Of a DNA stretch of 64,000 bases, positions 10,196 through 21,800 are shown in pieces. The notes under the pieces were generated by a model. It searched no databases. It saw only the letters and a program-made list of their open reading frames with translations, and had not been told where the DNA came from. Source of the stretch: Otis tarda (Eukaryota; Chordata; Aves; Otidiformes; Otididae); assembly GCA_026413225.1 (NCBI GenBank), contig CM048553.1:42262001-42326000 (forward strand), read 5' to 3'. Each line of letters opens with the position of its first letter. The first letter of the stretch is position 1. Made by a program: the position numbers and the translations under genes.

Positions 10196-10233
10196 TTGGA
10201 AGGGGAACCAGAAACAGAGGTGACTTGGTCAAG

Positions 10234-11870
10234 ATAACACAGCTACTGGTAGCTCAGCCCATTTCTGTTGATTCCTGCTTCAGTGCATTTATACTCCAGA
10301 TATTCAATTGTTTTTAGGTGTTGTGGGAATCCCTCTGCATCCAGCTGAAGGCTTCCAACAACAGGGGTGTACAAAAGCTAAGAAAAACAGCCCTCAAGTC
10401 CTGTGGGACATATGGGCTGTAAGAGCAAGCTGTCTCCCTAGACTGTGTTATTGGATCCCCTTGAAACACTTGTCTAAACATATGTCTGTATTTTATTATT
10501 ATTTTACACAATTACTCTTCAGATAAATTAATTTCACCCAGGCTAGTACATTATATAAAATGTACTCTTTTCCTTATAGCATCTCTCTTAATGGAAGAAA
10601 TAAAAATGTAATTTATTATGCAAGACATTTGGCTAAACTTTTCCTCTATACTAATTTCACCATATGGAAATGGTATTAGGAAAATGAGCTATATTCTGCC
10701 TGTGTTAATCCTGTGTAAATCTGGAGAAGCTCCATTTGGGTTCACTGCAGGTTTAAACCACTGCAGCTGATAGCAGGATGCATCCCATGACTCCCTTTTT
10801 GTAATGATATTTTAAACTCATGTAAATTCACAGCTTTATGTACTATAAGTAGGCATTTGTATGCAATGATGCTGCACTGCCTTGACTTTTCTGGACTGAA
10901 AAAAAATAATGGCTTATTTATCCAGAAATACCTGACAGAGGATGGTAAAAATTCATATTGTGTAATATTGAAAAATTCATCATTATTTTGGTTGGTTAGT
11001 GCTACTGGGGAAACAATCTTTTTAGTTTTTTAAAGGACCTGGGTGCTGTCACATTAGGGACCATCCAGATAACAATATTTTAGCTCATTCATGTCAAAGG
11101 AGTGTACGGTAATTACTTATTTATTGCCTGTAACTATTGTGCCAGTTGTATGGTAAATTAGTGGAAAAATAAGTTTCAGTTAATATTCTGTGGTCCGATC
11201 ACCACAGTGTGTCACTGATACCATATTCTGAGGAAGATGTGTGCATTAGTTACCATAAAATATCCTACTAGAGACAGGAGGCAGAGAGATGAAACCATCT
11301 GCTGTGTATATATACACATACACATATATATTTATAAAAATAAAATCTTCTTTGACCTTTCAGAAGTTTAGCGTAATTCAGTAGAAATATTTCTAGTGAA
11401 ATGGGATTTTTGGTCTGGGATTGTAGACTGATTCAGAGAGTTTTCTAGATGACTAACTCCATCTCCAGATACAGATACATCTGTGGTGAGCTTTCACTGG
11501 GATAATTCCACCTTAGTTTCTTGAATCCTGCCTCTGACGAGGATAAGTGTGTAAGAGAAGTGGCCCCAAGGGAAAGAATAATGCTTTATTCCTTTTATTA
11601 AAGTATTATTATATATATATTATTTAGAAAGGAAAAAGCGTGAATCAATCTCTTACTTTTTTTAAATTTTTTTTTTTACTTTCCCCACTTTCCCCACTGT
11701 CTTCCTCTGTTTACTTCATCTAGCTTGCTGTGTGTTAACATGTGCACTGTCTGTGAGTACCAGACTTATAAAATGCATTGGCAAGTGCTTTCTCATGACA
11801 CTGATTTTGTCTGGATGAAGATCTTTCTTGCTTTTGTTAGCTGTCTGGGGGAGCTCCTGCTTAGCCTTTC
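10234..11870. other. Unassigned AT-rich DNA with two small AT microsatellites
   Basis: Alternating TA/CA sequence lies at 11303-11334 and TA-rich sequence at 11604-11626. No gene or mobile-element family is recognised. Confidence 0.5.
11303..11334. repeat. Imperfect TA/CA microsatellite
   Basis: Alternating purine-pyrimidine dinucleotides (TGTATATATACACATACACATATATA-like, interrupted) span about 30 bp. Confidence 0.75.
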
Positions 11871-11912
11871 TTTTTTTTTTTTTTTTTTTTTCTCCCCTCC
11901 CCTTCCTTCTAG
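11871..11912 (+). promoter_or_regulatory. Candidate 3' splice site (polypyrimidine tract plus TAG)
   Basis: A 21-T run (11871-11891) continues as CTCCCCTCCCCTTCCTTC and ends in TAG at 11910-11912, an unbroken pyrimidine tract of about 39 nt before AG. By itself this is an excellent vertebrate acceptor. The following 33 codons (11913-12011) are open in one frame and then meet TAA at 12012-12014. No matching donor, branch point or recognised exon is established, so it may be a pseudo-acceptor made by a poly(T) run. Confidence 0.3.
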
Positions 11913-12031
11913 GATAAGTTCCGAAACCTGTTCTTTGTCTCGCAGATTTGTGCTGTAACCAGACCAGCAGATCAGTTAGCTTTCAACTTTCTGTTTTTCC
12001 TAAACCTCAGTTAAACATCACACAGAGGATT

Positions 12032-12050
12032 AAAAAAAAAAAAAAAAAAA
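12032..12050. repeat. Poly(A) tract, 19 nt
   Basis: Nineteen A follow GAGGATT. No AATAAA lies just upstream and no retrotransposon body is recognised. Confidence 0.85.
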
Positions 12051-12139
12051 GGCAAAAAGAAATTTAATTTTCTCTGGAAGGAATCACTTTATTGTTGAAC
12101 TTGTTTGTTCAAGTCTGGCTTCATGTGACTGTAAAGGCC

Positions 12140-15100
12140 TTTTTTTTTTTTTTTAAGTAACTTTTGTTTCACTGTTACAGAAACAACATGGTGCTTTTGC
12201 CAGAAAGCCCTTCAAAGGCTCTGATTTAAATAAAGCTGTAATACTGCATCAGAAACACTTACTGAAGTCTGAAGTGATTTTCCCCACCCTCTTCTGTGTT
12301 CCAGCCTCAGTTTGCATACTTTGCCCTTCCCTAGTCACTGTTGCTTTTGATTTTTCTTTTTGTTTCTATTTTTTTTTCATTATTTTGAAAAAGCTGAGCA
12401 GAGTTAAATGAAAACCCAGACACTTCTCATTCATGGTCCTTGGGACTGTTCTCAGTGCAGGTGGGCTGATGTTTAACAGCTTCCCCCTCTTTCACTCCTC
12501 TCTCACTACGAACAAGAACTAAGAAAAGATTTATTTTGGCAGCATGATACCATGCCTAGGAGAAAATACCCTAGCTCAAATGCTTTTTCAAAAGCTGAAT
12601 ACGTGTGAAAGTGCATTCCAATTATCTGATTCCCTCTTGATGCTAATGAACAAAGAGAAGCTTTATCCTGACAGGCAGTGCTTGACTGCCTGCTGCTCTT
12701 TCAAAATTGTTGCTCTGTCCTACCTTCTACAGCTGCCTTCAGGCTGTCTGTGAAAGTTCACAGACTAATTGTTTGGGTCATATATTAGCCTTCAGTTTAC
12801 AAAAGGGGCTAAGTAATCTGAAAATTTCCATGGTATGCCTGCTGACTTTAATAATCTATTAAGGATTTCAGGTAGTTTGTGCTTTACCTTAATTTTTCTG
12901 CTTTAATAAGAAGAAAAAGTCAATACACTCATGAATTTGCAACAGAAATGGGAGTGAATAAAGTGTTGGTGAGGCAGAATTCAGGACTGCCAGCAGAGGG
13001 AAAAATAACACCTTTTTTTTTTTTCGTGATAGTGTGAGTGAGTAACTAGAAGGACGCTCTGGAGTTAAGGCGGCTGGCTGTGCTTCCTTGAATATGCCCT
13101 ATACCAGCCATCCAAACCTCTGAAGGCTGAGCTATAAGCATCTTTCATTAGGCACCAAAAACCCTGGAGCCATTGGACATTTAAGCCTTGACCTCTCTGA
13201 ATTATGGTTTGTTCTCTGTTTATAAAGAATAGCTTTACACTTCTGCTAAAATATATTAAAAACAATGGATTAGAAACATTCTAACATATCATTACTGGCA
13301 TCTGTCATTTTAAGGCAAGTAAAGATCCTAGACTAAAGAAGAGCTTCACATTAAATTGATTTAACTTTCCTGGATCTGGCCTTGTAGAAGCACAGGATAC
13401 CTATAGCTGTAGCAGAAATGTGTCACTGGGGAGCCATGGCTTGATGGCAGATATTTCTCCAGAGTCTGTTCGTTCAACAGCTCCTCTACTCAGCAGCCTG
13501 TTGGCAAGTTGCTTTCCTCCAGGCCTGTGTTTGATTTCCATACCTAACGTCTTGTTCGTGATGCCCTCATTGGTTAGGAGGAGGACCTAGGGACAACAGA
13601 GCTCAACACAGGAAACAGACATCTCATGCTGATGATATAATCACTTTGATATTTTAAAGTAGGACTGGCTGTATGTTCACAACTGGAAACCTTCCATCCT
13701 GAGTAAAACAGCCAATGTGCCGGGAGCTTCCAAACAGACCTCTCCTGCTCTCATTTAGGTTAGTAAGATTTTTACTGGGACCATATCACAGAAAAACACC
13801 TGTGGTGAATACGTGTTGAGAGATCAAAGCATGTCTTGTGTGGGTTATTCAGTGCTTGAGGTTTTGCCAGCATCAACTACAGTGAGCAACCAAAGCATTG
13901 ATATGTAGTTGTATTGGGATTTTTCAGACCAAATGAGATCAGCAGTGCATCATCTAAAGTCCTACTTAACGGATTAGTTTATACTTCAGAGAATGTCCAC
14001 GGGAATCCACCTCTGCTGTATAAATATTAATTACTAATTAAATATTAATTACTATTATTACTAATGTTTCTGCAGTACCTAGATTCTACTCTCCTAATTC
14101 AGACAGCTTCTTTCACTGTCTCAGAATCTCTTCCCCCTTCAGTCTCCACATTTTGAGTCTTTATAAAACTTCATCTGTTATCGCAAGGCAATGTGCCTAA
14201 TTCTGAGAAGGGCTGAATGCAATCCATAAACCTCTGACAGGCTCTGACCAGCCAAGGCTTCTCCTGAGAGGAAGAGGGCTTCTGCTTCTTGCCGTCACTT
14301 GTGCTTGCCATTTGCACCAGAAACAGGGCTCTGTCACAATCAAATTAAAATACGTTTGTGGGAAAGGATGTCAGTGGGGTTTGTTTTTTTTTTTTTTTTT
14401 CTTTGGCACAAACTTCTATTTATGTATATTCTGGAGGGGGTGGGGAAATGAAGGGAGCCATGGATTTTTCTGTTGAAATGTGTTTGCCTTCCAACAGTTC
14501 TATTTCCAGCGGTTAATTTTCCAGTATTGTTTACGATAATGTGAAGCAGATAAGCTCATCCATAGTGTAAGAAAATGAAAGTAATCCCAAAATATCTGCC
14601 AAAGACATTTTAATCCTAATTAAAACTGAAGTAGGAAAGAGAAGGAATTAAATACACTTTATAGTCTTGACTTATTCCCCATCAAGCAAGATTTTTCCAT
14701 TTCAGAATGCCTCTGCTTAATTCTAATCAGCATTTCAGCATTCACCATGAGTGACAGGGCAAGGAGGAGAATGTCTGCCAGCATCTTCGGAGAATTTATT
14801 TAAGGTTCTTCTGAGCTATGAAAGGGATTTGTCATTGTCAATACTGGCGACATGGCTGATCAACACCCTGGTCAGCCTTGTCATCGGGAAGAAAATAATG
14901 TACGTGTATGTGACAGAGACACATAGAAATTACTTCACAGATGAATTATACTCATTTTAGCCATCTGTGTGTATTTTAACTGTTGTTTTATTAATTCTTG
15001 GGGAAACAAAAATAAGAACCACCATTCAGTTTCCTCTTTAATCTACTTTACCGAGCACTTGGGACACGAGCCTGTGAGGGAGAGCATGCTGGCCTGGGGA

Positions 15101-15811
15101 AGAGGAATGCAGCGCTCATTCCCAAGCTATCCTCTTTTACACACTGTGAAATTTCATCAGTTAATTTCAGGAGACCCAACAGAAACTGTGATAAGTGAGC
15201 CTCTCATGTTAAAAGGTTTGGGATCTGCAAAGCATCCAGAATTCCAGGGGCTTATCTGAGCTTATCAGAGGTAGCTGACACACTTTGATCTGCCAATTGA
15301 GTCAGGAATCGCTTTGAAACAGGTGTCTGTGTAAGGTTTTTCATTGCATTATGATTCTGGTCAGCTTCAGGCTTTCACTATGCTTCCAATTTGATCTAAA
15401 AATACTTTTAGCTGATGTATGCTATAAAACACTCAGTTGTAGGTGAGGTGGCACTGTCTTCCCTAATTGCAAGATTCAATTATTTGTAATTTCAAAGGTC
15501 GATATATCCCTGATGAAACAATTCACCAATATATTTGAGCACTTCTGACACAAGCAGGAGGCTTTCCTTCCAGATCATAGATGACTGCAGAAGGAATTTT
15601 CTGTACAAAGGAGATTTCTTTCTCTGAAGCCTGAGGAGCCTCAGTCCCTCTATTATCCCTTGCTTTTGCTGCTTGGAGCAAAAGAGCTGTTGTATGTCAG
15701 AGAATCACAGTCAGCCTGTACAGCAAATCCCTCCCAGGCTGTTCCTGCAGCCAAAAGGGTATGGCTGTAGCAAATGTGCAGACAGCATCCATCTTGGTTT
15801 CAGTGGAAGCC
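12140..15811. other. Unassigned DNA with A/T runs and a small tandem duplication
   Basis: T-runs lie at 12140-12154 and 14384-14400, and AATAAA at about 12228. An 18-bp-period duplication is listed separately. No gene is recognised. Confidence 0.5.
14021..14054. repeat. AT-rich tandem duplication, 18-bp period
   Basis: TAAATATTAATTACTA at 14021-14036 is repeated exactly at 14039-14054, and an ATTACTATTATTACTAAT tail follows. It is a two-copy AT-rich repeat. Confidence 0.85.
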
Positions 15812-15887
15812 GAATCATAGAGTAGTTTGGGTTGGAAGGGGCCTTTAAAGGTCTTCTAGTCCAACCCCCATGCAAGGAGCAGGGACA
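15812..15887 (-). mobile_element. Short CR1 LINE 3' end (about 76 bp)
   Basis: GAATCATAGAGTAGTTTGGG leads into TTGGAAGGGGCC, GTCTTCTAGTCCAACCCCC and GCAAGGAGCAGGGACA, the reverse complement of the last 75 or so bases of the CR1 3' UTR. Similarity stops right after AGGGACA. The copy at 58150 stops at the same consensus position. Confidence 0.9.
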
Positions 15888-18800
15888 AACACTAGCTGGC
15901 TGCAAAATGGTTGAAGTTTAAATTTATTAAAGGGATGGCATAAGTAGACAGAATATAATTAGATCCTCTTTATTTCATGCTTATGTCCTCCTCTCACATC
16001 CTTGGATCCCTCAAATTAGGGAAAGAAAGTATCAGTTGCCTGTTATCCTCTTCATATACCCATCCTTCTTTGTTCAGATACTGCCTCTTTGGGTCCTGTG
16101 CTTGGTATACAGGAGAGCTTAACACACTGTAACACCTACTGCCTTGTTAGCATGGAGAATATCCAAGGACTAGGATTTAAGTTGGATATTTAGATCAGAA
16201 AATTTGAATAAAATCCAGAAAATCAGATGCGTTTGTATTTCTGTTATTGTTCATTTCAATCACAAACAAGTTGCACCATCTACTACATCACAGGATCTCC
16301 AAATGTTCTTGAGTTTGTTAGAAAAATAGCAACAAAAGCTGCTCTGAAGTTCTTGACTTTAATTTCATTGGTATGTCCATCATAAGAGGCTATTAAGGAA
16401 ATTAAGCAGTGATAGACTAAGAACCACATTTGTATGAAGCACTAGAAAAATTCTGAAGTGCAAAACTGTCTGAATAAATGGCTAGTTTTCAACATGAATA
16501 AAGCACTGTAGCTGGTATCTAAAGCCTCGATGTAATTACTAGTGCTGCCTAGGGGTGAGGGAGAGGGAGGGAGATATATATAAAAGAAGGAATTTCCAGT
16601 TGGTCAGACTTAAAATATTAATTGGAGGCAATTTTATCTAACGATGTTCTAATGAAATATAGTTTTCCATTGTGTTTGCCTATACAGGACTGCATCAGTC
16701 CAGGCTTCTAGATGTTACAACTCCAAGAAAATTTGGAAGGTGGATTTCCCAGAGATGCAGTTTCTGTTCCCTTTCAAAAGGGAAATGATGACACATGGGG
16801 GAGGAAATCTCAAACAACTTAATCTTGCACTTAAGAAAGATAATGCCAGTTACTCTATGACTGAGATTTTCATAGCGCACTTTCAACTAAGAATATTTTT
16901 AGATCAAATTGAAAGTGCAAAGTGGGGGAGGAAATTTGGATAAAACCCACTTCTAAACTGTTATTCATGATTTGGAAAACAGGCCCACAAGGGAGACAAG
17001 ACACAGGGATAAACGAAGCCTTAGCTGTGAAGAACTGTAGAGAAATAGTTAAGATGAATGTGGAAATGACTAATGGTCCTCTGAATTTTAAATTTTGGCC
17101 AACTTTTGCTGAAAACTGTAAAACAGATAAACTTTCCTTTCAAGGACATTTTTTTTTCTTTGCTTTTTTTAAATTTTTTTTTCAATTGTTGATTAATTGT
17201 TTGGTTTTGTCTTCTTTCACCAACCAGATCTCTACAGTTGTGTGAAGGGACAGGTTATAATAAGTAAGTCTTGAAAAACAGTTTTGCTGGAAAAACAACT
17301 GGAACTGCTTATGCGTATTGCTATATTCTGCATGTAACTTGAGGGAGGAAACACAAAGAAACTCTTCGTCGGCAAGCCCAAACCATTGCTGTTAGCCACC
17401 AGAATTTACTCCTGAAGAGAATTCAAGTTAATTGACTGCCAGTGCAGAGCCCCTACTCCTGTATCTGGCTCTTGCTCAGAGAGGAAAAAAATCCCTAGGC
17501 AACAAAATGTTTCACACTGTTTGGCTCAAACTTAAAAACAACAGCCCAACAATAAGTAGCCTGAAGACTGAAACTAATTGTGAGAAATCTTACCCCATAA
17601 ACACTTGTCTTATGAAAGACAAGACCTATGATAAGTAGGGTCAAATAGAGCGTGTTTTCTGCTATCTATAGCCATGAAGCCCTGGGGGGTGGCTCAATGT
17701 AAATAGAATTTCTCTATATAAAGAAGTGTAGTGGCTATACGAATAGCAAAAGAGGGTTTCTCCCTCCCTCACTGAAGAACAAATTACTTCTTCTCCCCGC
17801 CACCTTCCCCCAACCTCCTGGATGCCTCAGATCTCTCCCTTAAAGCATCATTTACACAGTGTTTTGATTGTCTGCCAGGAAGCTGGTGAGAAGCTATCTT
17901 ACTGAAATGAAAATGAACAATGATTGCAGTTCAACCTGCTGATGTGGCCAAGAGCCCTGCCATACTTCGGGATTTTTCTATCAGCATCATAAGCATGCTC
18001 CACATCTGGCAAAGGGGGTCTGGTGTTAATGTCTGCTTGCCATCGCACACCTACATACTACGACATTGTAGTACTTCGGTGTGTTTTTGCTGACCAGTGT
18101 TGTTTTTTCTTGAGCAATTTAGATATTGAGTGCCCAACAGGAAGAATCCTAAACTGCATAAATCTGCAGTGGGGTTTAATCCTGGAAAGCCTAGCTAGCG
18201 TTGCTCCCTCCATCCCACATCAGGCATCAGAAATCAACAATCACTTAAAATGGCTTAGATGCAGAAATATTTATCTGCAATTTTTTTTATACCTGAATTC
18301 ATTTTTACCACATGGTCACATTTTGCCTCATCATCACTTCATTATATCTTGCAGTCACAGAATATTGGATATTGTTGACTGTTGATATCAAGAATAACTT
18401 AAAATATACAAATGGCTCCATGTTTCTGAACGCTTTGGGTAGGATTCATCTTTCCTGAGTTTAGGTGACTAGTTTCAACCAGTCATCCCACATCCTCCCA
18501 AAGGCAAGTCATCCTGTTCCAAGCTGGGCATCTCAGATGGTTTGCCTTCTGAAGGGTCCATCACTGGCCTTTGACTACAGAGCAAGCCAAGCAACTTGAT
18601 TAGATTAGGCTAGACTAGATGCCTAAACTGAGACTGCTGAAGTTAGGAGAGAGAAATTCTACCCCTCTAGGATAAAAGCAATTTTCATGAATGGAAAACA
18701 CAAGTGCTTCCATAGATTCAAATCTATGCATTCAGAAATACAAGTAATACTGAATGGCAAAGTCTTCATCTGATTTTAATTTAAAGTATAGATTAAGCAC

Positions 18801-21800
18801 ATCTAACACCTGGGGGAAAAGATACTTATTGCATGCCTTTATTGAGTCCTGGCAGACTTCTGAGTCAAAGAAAGTTCAGGGGTGATAAATTGTCTTCTGT
18901 GGATGATCCTCGCATACATAGATGTGGCTGGATTTGTTAAGGAGTGCAGCTCTTTGTGCACTTCTTAAAGGAACAGAGCATTTCCCAGGAAAGGGAAAGG
19001 TCATCTTCCTCAAGCTGCAACTGTAAATAACCAGTGTGGAGTCCAGTAATTCAGAACTAAGTCATGTCTGACAAAACTGATAAGTCTGTTCTACTGCGAG
19101 TAGAAAAATCAGAGCTGCTCTTATTAAGCCATGAATGCAAAACCTCTCCACATAATATTATGATAACATATTTGTGTGTTTTCTCAGAGCTGTAATTAGT
19201 AACAATTTACAAATATATACATTTCTAATTAAGAAATAATCCATTTGTGTCAGGAATTGTTGGTGTTCATTTTTAATGTACTTGCTTTTGCTCTTCATAC
19301 TTAAATGGCCAAGTTAAGATGTTGGCTTTTTTTTTTTTTTAATATATATAGCATAGTTAACCACAGAAAGTCAAATTCCAGTGCAAATGTTCTCTCCCAG
19401 CACTTTTTGAGTCATAGTGCTCAGTACAATCACGATTCCATGGTGCAGTACAGCACTGTGTTAGAAATCCCCAAGCTGCCTTTGAGCAGTCAGCTGTGTT
19501 GGTATGGCACAGCACAACGTCATGAAACAAGGCTAGCACAGGTCCCCGAAGCCCTGTATTTGCATTACCTATTCCACAGCCATCTTCTTCCAGCTCGAAG
19601 GATCCCTACTGGCACCAGCGTGGGGATCTTGACGCCACGCTCCATTGCTTGCTGTAGTTATCATTTTGTAGTTTGTGCAAGCTACTCGGATCACCCAGCT
19701 TTGCATGTGTTTTTGGCCTAAAGGCATAGCCTGAATTGTAAGTGTAATGATTTACAATAAAATTTTAATCCATGGTGTGCTGGTTATGTATGTGATTCTG
19801 TGAACAGTGATAAAGCTGGTTGTCACGTGTACAGTGCCAACTAAATACAGAAACACCATTAAAGTTCTGTCTATGGTTTCTGTTAGGATCTGCTTAGAGA
19901 TTAATTTTATCCTGAAGACACTCATCTCCAAAATTTTATTTAAAAAAAAAAGCATGGAATTTGTTTACATACTTTGCATTCCTAAAAGGAAGTAAAATTC
20001 ACTGAATGGTTCTTCTGTTGCTAATAACTCAATCAGCACTGTCATAGCTGTGCAGAAACCTACTGAAAAAATGAAGTTGGCAAAATTTCAATCATATATT
20101 CAAATGCTTATCTACTGGTCCTATTTGATTCAAACAAGATTGAAACAGACTATTTATTATTATTTTTTTTTTCTTTAAAAAAAAAAAAACAAAAAACCCT
20201 AGGTCTTATTTTCATTCTCCAAGTTTCTCTAGGAAACCAAAATCTTAAATTTTGAAATGGTGCAGTGTAAGAAAGGAAACAAAGTAAAATCAACTTCTTC
20301 ATTTTGTAGCACAAAATTTCCATTGCTTCTTTTAGTGCACCAGCACTGCAGCTATAAAGGAAAGCAACCATACAGTGCACTTGGCACTGCTTATAGGAAA
20401 TAATTCCTAGCAAATAAGATCATTCTGCAATAGGGTCTTAATTAGTTTCTCGAGCCAGAAGAAGAGTTTTCCAAACTTCCTTTTCCCCTCATCTGATGTA
20501 GCAGAGCACAGTAGAGAGGAACCGCTCAATAGTCTGTGTTAACTTCAGGCTCGATGCTGAGGACTAAGTATGGCTTTTGCGTATGGGTATAGCATTTACC
20601 AGTAACTCCAACACAGGAAAGATCCGATAGCCCCCTGTAATATGTGCCTTTTGGTGGAAGTTAATGCTATATTCTTACTTGTGTACTATGACACTGTACC
20701 AAATAGACCAGGCTCTTCCTACTTCTTTACAGAAGTGGCACAAAGAGTGAGCAAACAGAACAAATACTTCATTTTGATTTTACATTTATTAATCTCTGGC
20801 TCCATGGAGAAAGTTTAGCTGAGAGTCAGATTTAATTACCTTTGACAGTGAACCTGGTTATCCAGACTTTAAGGCATTTACTATTCCTGGAGGAGGGTTG
20901 AGGGTCTCACTGAAAGCACTGTTTTGGGAAAGGATATTTTCTACACTCCCAGGAGCTCCAAGATAATCCCTAGAATTTTGAGCAGTTAATTTTGTTTCTA
21001 CTTTGGAGGCCAACAGACTGAATTAATGTCAGGCAGTGGGGAAGGGAAATATCCAACTGGGAAGTGAAATGAAGGGCACCGTGAGCACAAGATAATACAG
21101 GAAGATAAAGAAATTGGAGAAAAAGGAAAGAGAGAGAAAGGGCAGATGCCTTTTTCTGCTTCCCTTCTCCTCCCTTTGATGCCAGGAGTCCTTTGGTGCT
21201 GCCTCACAGGGAACCACTGTAACACCTGACCAGGTAGGCAAAGGATGACCCTGAGAGACGTTTCATCTAAGAGCAAAGGTGGTGGGCACAAAACTTGAAA
21301 GGGAATTATGTTACTTGCACCGAGAGTATTGCTAGGACCAGGGGACCAGAGGCTTCACTGCTTTGCTAAACTCTGCCCCAGAGAGAGATGCAGCATTTGC
21401 CTCTCATCCTTTCTTCCACCCATGTCCATGTGAACCCTGCCCATTCTTCTCACAGCAGCTTGCTATGCCTCTATATCACCAGGTCACTCAGTACAGCACT
21501 TGCAATATCTACTGGGGTACTGTGCCACTGCATGCATCAGCTTTAGCCTGTACAAGTGATGATAATGACAGATTTCCTCTTCACTTGAGAGGAAGCGAAG
21601 TGGCTGAGTCACGGACTTCCTAAAGGAAGATTTTGCCACAGCAGTACACTACCAGGTGACACAGCTGCATTGCTTTCTCAGGGGCTGACCTCAAGTTCAT
21701 TATCAAACCTCCTTATGAAAGGTCAGGCTGAGCTGACAAACACCAACTAATGCACCCTTCTCAGTTAATTTCTGCATCAAGACCATTGCTTACTTCTGCT

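Noticed and set aside
12162-12240. Possible terminal exon: acceptor-like TTTCACTGTTACAG followed by AATAAA
   Set aside because: The acceptor word is ordinary in T-rich DNA, the following sequence has no long open frame, and a lone AATAAA is expected by chance in AT-rich sequence.
19305-19721. 138-codon plus-strand frame
   Set aside because: It starts with a poly-F run from a T-tract, shows no family motif and lacks splice or promoter context. It is most likely a chance frame.
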